64,000 nucleotides of DNA from Phycisphaerales bacterium (GTDB lineage: Bacteria > Planctomycetota > Phycisphaerae > Phycisphaerales > UBA1924). Shown one piece after another: positions 20,247 to 30,300 of this stretch. The translations under genes were made by a program, and so were the position numbers. The stretch lies in contig JABWBC010000002.1 of assembly GCA_013360695.1 (NCBI GenBank), forward strand, positions 1 to 64,000. Reading direction: 5' to 3'. Position 1 is the first letter of the stretch. Each line of letters begins with the position of its first letter. The notes beneath the pieces are model-generated. The model was not told where the DNA came from. It searched no databases and saw only the letters and a list, made by a program, of their open reading frames with translations.

Positions 20247-23200
20247 TTAGCACCCCGCCTCAAACGCCTCGGCGAACAGGTCGTAATCGTCGCCGTTCAC
20301 GAACCCGTCGTGGTTGATGTCGGCGCCGAGGTCGCCCGCCTCGAAGAACTCGGCGAACGCATCGTAATCATCGCCGTTGACGAAGCCGTCCTGGTTGAAG
20401 TCGGCGAGGCACGCGCCAGCGACGTGCTCATAGGCTCCCATGTCGACGATCGGCGCGACGCCCCAGCCCGTATCCGGCACGCCGACCACGTCGATGCGAC
20501 GGCTCTGCCCGGCCAGGTCCAGCAGGATGCCGCCCGGGATCATCGCGTTGTCGCCCGCGTCGATGCAGGGCGAACCGTCGGCCAGCGTGTAATCGTCATC
20601 GATGGTGCCCAGCACGTTGTCCACGCCGTTGGGGTCGACAAAGAGCGGATCGCCCGAGATGTTTCCGGCGCCGGCCCAGCCTCCCTGGATATTCGAGTGG
20701 CTGGCGTTGATGACGCCCGACCCCGTCGCCATGTTGATGGTGTTGTCGCGGACAATCGAGTTGCGCACGTTGACCACGCCGGACAGGTCCGACCATATCG
20801 CCGCCATGCCCGTGTTGTGGACCACGTCGCAGTTGATCAGGTTGAGCTGCGCGTTGTTCCACCACGCGGCGACGGCGGCCTCGCGCGGCGAGGCGTTCGA
20901 GGCGATCAGCGTATTCGTGATCGTGCCGACGCCGGCGTCCTCCGCGTGGATCGCGCCGACCCAGTTCTGGGCCGTGTTGCCGATGAGGCGGCAGCGGTCC
21001 ATCGTGAGCGTCGTGCCCGCGTTTGCGACGCGCACAGCGCCGACGGTCGCGGCGGTGTTGCGCAGGAAATCCGTCAAAGTGACGGCGGCGGAGCTTCCGG
21101 TGTGGACGTTGATCGCGCCCGTCTGGCCGGTTACGGTGGTGTTGTCCGCGAAGGTGCAGGCGTCGAGCGTCAACGCCCCGCCCCACTCGACGTTGAAGCC
21201 CGCCGAGCCGTTCATGGCGAGATTGCGTTCGATGACGCAGCGCCGGAACTCCGCCGAGCCATGGGTGAATCGCAGGTTCATGACGCCGAAGGTCTGGGAG
21301 ACATGGTCGGTGATCGGAGTGTCTTCGATCAGAAGTGTGGTCGGATCGGGATTGCCGCCTGTATCGAGGAAGATCGCGCCCTCAGCGCCACTGGTATTGC
21401 GAGCGATCTCGCCGTTCTTGAATGTCACGTCCGCGCCTTGGGCGACATAGAGGGCGGAGCCGCTGCCCGCGGCGTTGTTGTCCGTTACGTTGCACTGATC
21501 AAAGGAGACCTTTGGAGAGAACTGCGCCACGAGCGCACCAGCGCTGATCAGCGAAGTGCCGAGTGTGAAGTTGCACCGTGCGAAGGATGCAACCACGCCG
21601 CCGCCAGAGATGTCGATGCCGCTCCCAAATGTAGCCGTGTTCGCCGACACGTCGCAGTCTTCAAACACGTACGTTTGTGGATCATTCGAGTCCCCCCAAC
21701 TCAATCTAATTCCGCCCGCGCTCTGACCTGAGAAATTGCCCGTGATCTGAGTACGGCGCACCACAAGTCCTCGTGCTCCCAGCGAGAGACCGCCGGTTGC
21801 GACGCCTGTATTGCTGGTAATCTGGCAATCCTCCACAAGACCGGTGGCTCCGTGGTGAAATGCAAGTCCTCCGACGTCGTGGGGGCTCGTGTTCTGATCA
21901 AACACGCAATTCAAGACCGTGGCGGTAGCGCCATCAGAAATCCAAGCTCCGCCGGCGCTGCCGCCTTGATTCCCCACGAAGCTGCATCCGCTAAAACTGG
22001 CGGTTGCGCCATACCGAATCGTCGCGCCGCCCGAACCCCAGTCGCTATTCGTCGAGGTATTGTTCTCAAACAACGTGCCGGAAACGGCGGCTGAGGCCAT
22101 GGAGGGGCCAACGTGCAGACCCGCATCATACGACGCGGTATTTCCCCGGATGATGCAGTCCGCGATCGTCGCGTTTGGGAAGTAGTCCCATTCACGATGC
22201 ACAACAACCGTTCCGGTGCCGCCCACGCATGTGTTGCCTTGAGCGATCGACCGCCTGAGGATCATCGGCCCACCGAAGTCATAGACGGCGCTTCCGTCGA
22301 AGGCCGAATTGCCCTGAAATGTGCAGTCTTCGATGATGTTCGTTCCGTTCGGACCCACGAACACGCCCGCGCCATTGCCCCGCGGCATGGAGTTGTTCTC
22401 GAACAGGCAGCGGCTGATGGTCACGATCTCGTTGTCGAACCAGACGCAGATGCCCGCGCCGCCGTTGAAAAACTCTCCGTTGGCGCTGTTGCCCCGGAAG
22501 GTGGAGTCGGCGACATTGACCGTGAGTGCGTTGCCGTTGATGTTGAGCCCGCCGCCGGTGCCCCAGTCGGCGGTGGCGCTGTTGTTCTCAAAGGTGCAGA
22601 AGGACACGGAGCCGGGCGACGAGGAATCGCCGTCGAGCGCCAGCCCGCCGACAACCGGCGCGGAGTTGCCCGTGAAAGTAGTTCCGGAAAACGTCGACTT
22701 GCTCCAGGCCATGCGCGCGCCGCCGGAATACTGGGCGGCGGTGTTGCGATCAAACGTGCAGTTCGTTGCCGTGACAAGTCCGGTCCCGTTGACCCCCTCG
22801 GCCACCAGTCCACCGCCGAAATCGCCGGCGGTGTTCCGCTCAAAGACAACGCCAGTCAAAGAAACAAGCGAGTTGGGCTGATCGGCGTATAGGCCGCCTC
22901 CGCGCTCGGTGGCGGTGTTGGTCACGAAAGTGCAGTCGTTCAACACGACCGACCCATTCCAGAGTCGAAGACCGCCTCCCCAGACCGCGGCGTTGCTTTG
23001 AAAGCTGCATGAGGCGAACGATGCGTTCCCGGCGCCGTCCACATGGACCCCGCCGCCACCGTTGGTGGCATTTCCGTTCGAGAAAGTACAGCGCAGGAAC
23101 GATGACGGGCCGGAGCCGACCCAACCACCCGCACCGTGATCCGTGGCAGTATTTGCGTCGAAGGTGCAATCGGTGAAGGTCGCCGTCCCGGAGCCAATCT

Positions 23201-23720
23201 CGCAGACGCCGCCGCCGAACGTCGCCGTGTTCTGGCGGAAGCTGCAATTCTGGAAAGCCGGGGTTCCGGCCCCGAAGAAGTAAGCGCCGCCGCCGCGGGT
23301 GGCGCCGCTGCTCTCAATGACCATGTTCTTGATGACGGGCGAGGCGTTTCCAAAGACCCAGATCGCCCCGCCGTCGGAGGAGTATCCATTTCGGATGGTG
23401 AATCCGTCGATCACGAGCGAAGACGTGCCGCTGCTGACCTGAAAGCCGCGCCGGGGCGTGGCCTGCGTGCCCTGACAGTCGATGATGGAGAGGGCGGCAC
23501 CGCTTGCGGATCGGATGGTGATCGCCTTGCCGAGCGGATTGATGTCGCGATTGCCCGTGCCCGTGTAGGTTCCGGGCGCGACTACCACCGAGTCGCCCGC
23601 AGCGGCGGCGTTGATGGCCGATTGAATGGTCGGGTATTGGCTGGGTACCAGGCGATCAACCGCGAGCACGGAGCCGGCCGGAATCAGAATCGACGCGATT
23701 GCAAACCACGAGCGAGTCAT
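20247..23720 (-). CDS. Secreted right-handed parallel beta-helix protein with GC-type dockerin
   Basis: SQYPTIQSAINAAAAGDSVVVAPGTYTG and many repeats of the form CTFENNSATAD.GGGL; ends CLADFNQDGFVNGDDYDAFAEFFEAGDLGADINHDGFVNGDDYDLFAEAFEAGC. Confidence 0.92.
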   Translation of the reverse strand: MTRSWFAIASILIPAGSVLAVDRLVPSQYPTIQSAINAAAAGDSVVVAPGTYTGTGNRDINPLGKAITIRSASGAALSIIDCQGTQATPRRGFQVSSGTSSLVIDGFTIRNGYSSDGGAIWVFGNASPVIKNMVIESSGATRGGGAYFFGAGTPAFQNCSFRQNTATFGGGVCEIGSGTATFTDCTFDANTATDHGAGGWVGSGPSSFLRCTFSNGNATNGGGGVHVDGAGNASFASCSFQSNAAVWGGGLRLWNGSVVLNDCTFVTNTATERGGGLYADQPNSLVSLTGVVFERNTAGDFGGGLVAEGVNGTGLVTATNCTFDRNTAAQYSGGARMAWSKSTFSGTTFTGNSAPVVGGLALDGDSSSPGSVSFCTFENNSATADWGTGGGLNINGNALTVNVADSTFRGNSANGEFFNGGAGICVWFDNEIVTISRCLFENNSMPRGNGAGVFVGPNGTNIIEDCTFQGNSAFDGSAVYDFGGPMILRRSIAQGNTCVGGTGTVVVHREWDYFPNATIADCIIRGNTASYDAGLHVGPSMASAAVSGTLFENNTSTNSDWGSGGATIRYGATASFSGCSFVGNQGGSAGGAWISDGATATVLNCVFDQNTSPHDVGGLAFHHGATGLVEDCQITSNTGVATGGLSLGARGLVVRRTQITGNFSGQSAGGIRLSWGDSNDPQTYVFEDCDVSANTATFGSGIDISGGGVVASFARCNFTLGTSLISAGALVAQFSPKVSFDQCNVTDNNAAGSGSALYVAQGADVTFKNGEIARNTSGAEGAIFLDTGGNPDPTTLLIEDTPITDHVSQTFGVMNLRFTHGSAEFRRCVIERNLAMNGSAGFNVEWGGALTLDACTFADNTTVTGQTGAINVHTGSSAAVTLTDFLRNTAATVGAVRVANAGTTLTMDRCRLIGNTAQNWVGAIHAEDAGVGTITNTLIASNASPREAAVAAWWNNAQLNLINCDVVHNTGMAAIWSDLSGVVNVRNSIVRDNTINMATGSGVINASHSNIQGGWAGAGNISGDPLFVDPNGVDNVLGTIDDDYTLADGSPCIDAGDNAMIPGGILLDLAGQSRRIDVVGVPDTGWGVAPIVDMGAYEHVAGACLADFNQDGFVNGDDYDAFAEFFEAGDLGADINHDGFVNGDDYDLFAEAFEAGC

Positions 23721-23849
23721 CGGAATCCTCCCATTGCGAGCGCACGGTTATGCGGGGCACGCCCGGATCGCATCGGGGAACGAAATCCGCTTTGGGACTC
23801 CTAGGTAGATTTGCTAGAATCCAACAAGATTCTGCTTTCTGGTGCCCTG

Positions 23850-24428
23850 ATGTCTCAAACACCCGCGCCCGACGCGCCCAATACAACCGCCGGCTTTGAT
23901 CCGACCTCGCACCACGAGCTCGTTCGGAGCGTGTATGCCGAACTTCGCTCGATCGCTGAGCACTACTTTCGTACCCAGCCGGCGAACCACACGCTCCAGC
24001 CGACGGTGCTGGTCCATGAGGCTTTCCTCAAGATGTCGCGGAGCATGGGACCGTCGAGCGCCTGGGCAATGACCGACCGAACCCACTTTCTCGCGGTGGC
24101 GGCAAAGGCGATCCGACAGATCCTAATCGACCACGCCCGTGCCAAGCGGGCGGAAAAACGCGGCGGGCGCTTGGAGGTCCACTCGCTTGGGCCGGACGAG
24201 GCCGTCGGAAAGGCCCCTTCGATCGACGTGGTGCAGCTCCACGAGGCTCTGGAGCAGCTGGCGCTCTTCGACGAGCGGGCGGCCGCGGTCGTGGAACTTC
24301 GGTTCTTTGCGGGCCTGACAGTGGCCGAGGTCGCCGCGACGATCGGGGTGAGCGATTGGACGATCGAGCACGACTGGCGCGTTGCTCGCGCGTGGCTGGC
24401 GCACCGCCTTGGCATAGACTCTCGCTAA
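23850..24428 (+). CDS. ECF-subfamily RNA polymerase sigma factor (ECF-1)
   Basis: YAELRSIAEHYFRTQPANHTLQPTVLVHEAFLKM; AVAAKAIRQILIDHARAKRAEKRGG; VVELRFFAGLTVAEVAATIGVSDWTIEHDWRVARAWL. Confidence 0.95.
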   Translation: MSQTPAPDAPNTTAGFDPTSHHELVRSVYAELRSIAEHYFRTQPANHTLQPTVLVHEAFLKMSRSMGPSSAWAMTDRTHFLAVAAKAIRQILIDHARAKRAEKRGGRLEVHSLGPDEAVGKAPSIDVVQLHEALEQLALFDERAAAVVELRFFAGLTVAEVAATIGVSDWTIEHDWRVARAWLAHRLGIDSR

Positions 24429-24429
24429 C

Positions 24430-27069
24430 GTGAACCACCCTTCGCCCGAGCGATGGTCGATGATCCGCGGCCTGTTTTTTCGCGCGGTGGAAGTAGCACC
24501 TTCCGAGCGCGCCGCCTTTATTCGCTCGCAGGCTCGATCGGACTCGGTCGCGGCAGACGTGCTCGCGTTGCTGGAGGGCGACGCGGCGTCGGCGACGTTC
24601 GCCGAGAACCCCGCGTCTGCCATCGGGCTCACAAGCCCCGGCGGGGCTGGCTCATCGCGCACCCTGGAAGCGGGCTCGATGGTCGGGGGCTATCGCGTCA
24701 TCGCCCGGCTGGCGGAGGGCGCGTTCGGCCTGGTCTATGTCGCCGAGCAGCAGCGCCCGACGCGACGTGTCGCCGTCAAGGTGCTGCGCCCCGATGTTAC
24801 ATCACGAACATCGCTGATCCGCTTTCAGTTCGAGCCTGAGTTCTTGGCCGCCCTCACGCACCCCGGGATCGCCCAGGTGTACGAGTCCGGTGTACTTCCC
24901 GCGCCCGACGGCCGGCCGTACTTCGCGATGGAACTGGTCGACGGCGTGCCGATCACCGAGTTCGGGCGCACGCTCCCGCTCCGTGAACGCCTGCGGGTGC
25001 TCATCGAGGTCTGCCACGCCGTTCAGCACGCCCACTCGCGGGGGATCATCCACCGCGATCTCAAGCCGACGAATGTGCTCGTCACGCCCGACGGACATCC
25101 GAAGCTGCTTGACTTCGGCGTCGCGCGCCTGGTGGGCAACGACGGCCGGACCGCGACGCCCGCCGGCTTTTCGAGCCAGCTGATCGGCACACTGGCCTAC
25201 CTCGCGCCCGAGTACGCGCAAGCAACCGCCGCGGTACCCGACGTTCGAGCCGACGTGTATTCCCTGGGCGTGATGCTGTTCGAGCTGGTCGCGGGCCGCC
25301 CACACCTTGAACTCGTGGGCAGGCCGCTCAACGAGTGCTTGTTGGCCGTCGCCCGAACGCCCGGCCCGTCGCTCCGTTCGGCGGTGCGTGGAGCAGATGC
25401 GGACCTGGACCTTATCGTGTCCACGGCAACCCGAGCGGAGCCCGAGGGTCGTTACGCGACCGTGTCGAATCTGGCGGCTGATCTCGAACGGTACCTTCTG
25501 AATGAGCCCATCTCGATCCGTCGTCCCTCGCTCGGCTACGAAATCCGCAAGTTGGCGGCACGCAACCGATTGGCCGCGGGCTTGCTCCTCACGGGGGTGC
25601 TTTCGACGCTCGGGCTGCTGGGGTGGCTGACCGCGGAGCGACGCACGTCAAGCACGCGCCTGGTGGCGGCCCGCACAGCGGTCGATTCGCTCCTCAGCGA
25701 CGCCATGAAACGCCTCAATTCCACGCCCGGAACGGTGGAAACACGCGAACGTATCATCGCTCAGATCGAGGGCCCGCTCGAACGGTTGCTCTCGCTCGAT
25801 CCCGCGGATGCGACGCTCCGGCACAATCGTGCGCGTCTGCTCAAGGCCAAGGCGGACGTTGCGATGGACCGCGGGCAATGGAAGCTCCTGGAGCCGATGA
25901 GGCGGTTGGTGGTGAACGAGCTTGAAGAGCTTTCGAACGCAAGACCAAGCGACTTGACGCTTCGCGCTGAGCTCGCCACCGCCTATGTCCAACTGGGTGA
26001 TGCCTTCAAGAATGGCGGTCAGTTCGTGAAGACCCGCGCGTGGTACAGCCGGGCCCACGCCATCGATCAGGAACTGACAACGCTTGCCCCAAACGACCCT
26101 TCCACACGCGACGATCTTGTGTGGAGCTATCTGCGCCTGAGCGATCTTGCCATGAGCCAAGGGAAGCAGGACGAGGCCTCCACTCTGGCGGATCAGACCG
26201 TGGCTTGCGCCCGTGATTTGATTGCGACGGCCCCCCATCGTCCTGAATCGCACTTTGCGCTCATGACCGCACTCTCGCACCGGTACGACCTCGATCTGGC
26301 TTCGCTGCCAGGGGATGCGGAGTCACGGGCGCTGACGGAATCACTCGAAGTCGGGCGGGATCTTCTGCGGATGGCGCCGTCCGATCGCGGATACCTGCAC
26401 CAGCACGCGCAAAACTGCATCAAGGCAAGCCACCGCGAAGTCGCGCGGGCACGCCTCGATCGGGCCAGGGAGCTCCTGGATGAAGCCGCCGCCCGGATCA
26501 ACGAGCTCGCGCTCGGCGATCCGGAGACATGGCGAACACTCACGCTCCAGAGCTACCTGCGCTATTCACTGGCGCACCTGGAGCGGGCCGCGGGCAACCC
26601 CGAGGCGGCCTCACACCACGCCTCACAAGCCCGCGATATCGCCTGGCACATCGTGGATGCCCACGGGTCGGATCATGGCGCCGTCATCGACGCGGTCGGC
26701 ACGATCTATCGCGACTTGGACCTCGACTTCAGCCCCGATCACGATTCGATCGTTCGCGCGGAGCACACCCGCATCTGTCATGTGCTCGAGCAACTCGCGG
26801 AATCCGCATCGCCGCCGCCCCGAGTGCTGGCCTCGCTCATCTCGATCTACCGCGCCTCGCCGGTGCCCGATCTTCGCTCCGCTGGCAAGGCCATGGCGCT
26901 CGCGGAGCGATGGGTGCAAGTCGAGCCCGATTCGCCGTCCGCAAAGATCATCCTTGGTGAGGTTCTGCTGGATGCGGCGGACGAATCCGGCGCAAGAGCG
27001 ATGTGGCGCGCGATCCACCCAGAGGATCGCCCGCGCGACGGCGCGCTGCACGAGCGGTTCGGCAGGTAG
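24430..27069 (+). CDS. Transmembrane Ser/Thr protein kinase with C-terminal helical/TPR-like sensor (STK-1)
   Basis: GTG start 1 nt after the sigma gene; LAEGAFGLVYVAEQ, IIHRDLKPTNVLVTPDGHPKLLDFGVARLV, TM LAAGLLLTGVLSTLGLLGWL, then TPR-like repeats. Confidence 0.94.
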   Translation: MNHPSPERWSMIRGLFFRAVEVAPSERAAFIRSQARSDSVAADVLALLEGDAASATFAENPASAIGLTSPGGAGSSRTLEAGSMVGGYRVIARLAEGAFGLVYVAEQQRPTRRVAVKVLRPDVTSRTSLIRFQFEPEFLAALTHPGIAQVYESGVLPAPDGRPYFAMELVDGVPITEFGRTLPLRERLRVLIEVCHAVQHAHSRGIIHRDLKPTNVLVTPDGHPKLLDFGVARLVGNDGRTATPAGFSSQLIGTLAYLAPEYAQATAAVPDVRADVYSLGVMLFELVAGRPHLELVGRPLNECLLAVARTPGPSLRSAVRGADADLDLIVSTATRAEPEGRYATVSNLAADLERYLLNEPISIRRPSLGYEIRKLAARNRLAAGLLLTGVLSTLGLLGWLTAERRTSSTRLVAARTAVDSLLSDAMKRLNSTPGTVETRERIIAQIEGPLERLLSLDPADATLRHNRARLLKAKADVAMDRGQWKLLEPMRRLVVNELEELSNARPSDLTLRAELATAYVQLGDAFKNGGQFVKTRAWYSRAHAIDQELTTLAPNDPSTRDDLVWSYLRLSDLAMSQGKQDEASTLADQTVACARDLIATAPHRPESHFALMTALSHRYDLDLASLPGDAESRALTESLEVGRDLLRMAPSDRGYLHQHAQNCIKASHREVARARLDRARELLDEAAARINELALGDPETWRTLTLQSYLRYSLAHLERAAGNPEAASHHASQARDIAWHIVDAHGSDHGAVIDAVGTIYRDLDLDFSPDHDSIVRAEHTRICHVLEQLAESASPPPRVLASLISIYRASPVPDLRSAGKAMALAERWVQVEPDSPSAKIILGEVLLDAADESGARAMWRAIHPEDRPRDGALHERFGR

Positions 27070-27357
27070 CTGTCGGCCCGAGAGTGCGAGACCTGCCTTG
27101 GTCAGGACCGACGTGCAGCGCATTGGTCGTGGGCTGCGGTGAAGTGCGCGACATACACCGCGCATACGAGGTCCGCCTTCTCATGCTTGTTGAGGACTTT
27201 GATCGGTGGCCGGCGCGGCAGTTCCATCCGCCGCACTGCTGAAGCCGGACTCGCTCCCGGTTTGATGTGCTGGAGGCCCTGGAACAGGGAGGCCGGGAGT
27301 CTCCATGCTCGCGGTAAGTGCTGGAATTTCTCGTAGACCAAGCCAAGGGCCGCGGCG

Positions 27358-30300
27358 CTACCCGTCGATCGCCAGCACGGACGGCTCCTCGAACCTCCAG
27401 AACCAGCCCAAGCCGCCGATCGGTTCGAAAACGTACCGTCCGACGTGACCATCGGAGAGTCGTCCGATCACATTGATCGGACCCGCGGCAGACGAGAAAC
27501 CGGTCGGCTTGGCGACGAAGCTCCTGCCTCCATCGACGACTGCGCTCAACGGGCTGTATGTCCAGTTTCCGGGCCCTTGCTGCGGAGACCACCAGTAGAT
27601 GACGAGTTCGCCCGTCGACAGGTCTCGTCCGGCGATGTTGGTGCCGTTCCACTCGGTCACGTAGGTGGACAGACTCCCCGGCGCAAGTCGCGGGCCGGCC
27701 GCGATCGAAGTGAGGTTCGCGGTCTGCCACGCACCGCCCTCCGCCCACCAGGTTGTGAACACGGTGCCATCTTCACCTGTGCCGACGAGATTCGTGACGT
27801 TGTACTTCTTTCCTCCCTCAAGGGTGTACACCGTGAGGTAGGGTGTGACGCCGCCCACCATAACGGGTGCGCCCGTAATCGATGAGAGGTTCGCAACCTG
27901 CCACCGCGACTGGCCGGGAGACCACCACACGGACCAGATGGTGCCGTTTGCGTCGGTTCCAGCGATGTTGAGGCCATTCCAGTAGTAACTGAAGCTCACC
28001 AGCCCACCAACGAATGCTGGAGTTGAGTCGCCGTTGGGCTCCAATTCTGTGCCTGAAAGATCGGTTGATGTCCATGGGCGTAGGCCGTCGGCCCCCGCGC
28101 TCAGGGACTCACCAAACAGGAGTACATGGCCGTTGTCCGCGAGGGCGGCAATCAGGGCCTGTCCTTCGGCGGTGAAAAACTGTGTAAGGCCGCCCTTGAT
28201 CGGGCGAGCCGATGCGAAGGAGCGGGCAGTCCAAGGTTCGGTCGCGCTCGCGCGTTCGAAGATCACGAGGCCGCTCGCTGCTGCCCCAGCGCCAAATTGC
28301 CGACCCGGCCGCTTCGGGTCGAACCAGGTAACGAGATCGCCGAAGGTCTGTTCACCCAGTGAGGCGGTCGCGGGGAGTTGCGTGGAGTGCCACCGCCGCG
28401 ACGCGGGGTCCAACGAGAGCCCGATGGCGAGCCCATCGGAGTTGCGATAGAGCAGGTTGGTCACATTGCCGGAGTCGGCCGCACCCGCGACCACGACGTC
28501 GCTGCCCGCGAGCCGACTCGTCGGCAGTACGACCGGCAGTGTGCGGCGTTCGCCCTTGGCAAACATCCCGCTGCTAACTGCGCCCGCAATCTCGACACCG
28601 CCGTGGCTTCCGCCGACCTCAACCAGATGATCGGAACCGCTACCTATGACAGTGAGCATCAGCGGTCCAACCACGGGACCCGCGATGATGCCGATGCCGT
28701 CGGCGGCGCCGAGATAGCGGCTGCCGGGGATTTCGGTGAGAGCGCCAGTCTCGGATGTCCAACCAAGCCGTCGCCCCAAGCCGTCGGTGACATACGCCTC
28801 GACGGGATCAATCCAGAGAGTGATCATGTCGGACAGCAGCTCCCAACTGATCGAGGTTGCGAGCCCCTCAGAGATCTTGGTGCCGTCCACGGGTTTGCCG
28901 AGCGATTGGGTATACAACTCGAGCGCGTCGTGGTGGTGATTGAGTCCGCCGTGGTTGATGGGCCGGCGGAAGTCATCCATTTCGCCTTCAAACACATGAA
29001 TGCGAGCGCTCAGTTCTGTGCCGAGAAACTGCCCCTGCGCGGAAAGAAACGGTACCGTTCCGTCGCCCGAGGCGTTGAACTCCTGGTACCACAACTCTCC
29101 AGGTCCGGGCACCCTCGCGCCCGGGACGATCGGAGTGGACATCTGGAAAATGTCGCGCTGCGCGGTCGGGTTACCAAACTCGTCGATCGGATAGTCGTAG
29201 CGCGGCCCCCAAACCCTTGTGGTGTACGTGAGGGTGTTGGCGCCCATCTCGGGGTCCGTCGGGTCCGTTGGCTCCTTGCCGGCAATCACTCGCACATGTG
29301 CTTGCTTGAGGAATCGGCTTGGGTCTCGGCCCAGGATGAGCGCTGAGATCGGGTTGTCGTAGAGCAGATCGAGACCGTCATTGAGGTCGAGAAGCAGGCT
29401 GTTGCGACGGAAGAGGCTGTCGTTCAGCGTCGACTTGTTCTCCGGAGTGTCGCTGTCAAACAGGAATGCGTAGGTGGCCGTGAGCGTGCGTGCGGTGGGG
29501 CAGTAAAGATCCAGGAAGGCGGCCTCAAGACGCATTTCGCCGACGTCGGACATCCATTCGCCGTCATTGTACCTGGGGCTGTTGGCCGCGAGTTCTTCTA
29601 CCCGGGCACGCGTGATCGGCAACTCGCCCGGGATGTTGATGCTCGCGCCATCCATGACTTCGTCATAGGCCTTGTAGGCCAGCTTGGACAGGAAGATCTG
29701 GTACGCCGTGTCGGCGATCCAATTGTCGCGGGTGATGTTCCACGCCTTGGAGGCGCCACGATTGGGCACGGCTATCTCTGTGAACGTGTTGATCTTGGGG
29801 AGGTTGAAGCCATAGTTGGGCGCGAATCCGCCGTATGCGGCGCTCTGCATGTAGACACGAGTCACGATCCCGCCCGTGGAGTGCGCAAAGAGGTCGACCT
29901 TATCGAGAGCTTTGCCATGGTGGCTGGCTTGGAACTCCGCGGCAGCCTTCGCGAGGTAGTACGCGAGATAATCCGTCGAGAGGTCGAAAACACCATCTGT
30001 CAGGCTCGCGGCCGTCACGCCGTCGATGAAGCCGTCGATCTTGCGGCCGAAGCCCAGACGGTTGGGGTCCTGGCCGAGTTCGAATGCTTCCTGCTGAGGC
30101 GCGACCGGCAATCGCCAGTCGTACCCGACCGCGAACAAGTCTTTGCCCTCCGTGTAGCCATGCCACTTCATGGTCTGCATGAAGTCGTCGTATGTCCGCA
30201 CAAGCGGATCGAGCACAAACTTTTCGGGCGGCATGCCGAACGTTGTCACGAACGTGGAAAAATCGTGGTCAACCGGAAAGCACCCGAAGATCCCTGGAAC

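Noticed and set aside
19818-21731. 637-aa + strand ORF
   Set aside because: Shadow ORF antisense to the beta-helix/HAF dockerin genes; sequence is low-complexity V/A/R-rich with no signal peptide or domain.
23721-23849. Bipartite promoter in the ECF-1/beta-helix intergenic region
   Set aside because: A CCCCGCAT box exists but there is no TGACA at 15 nt; likewise no acceptable match at 34719-34872.
27102-27452. Minus-strand ORF between STK-1 and the LCAT gene (RRMELPRRPPIKVLNKHEKADLVCAVYVAHF) as a gene
   Set aside because: Overlaps the end of the LCAT-like gene in another frame and matches no family I can name; possibly a degraded fragment but unsupported.
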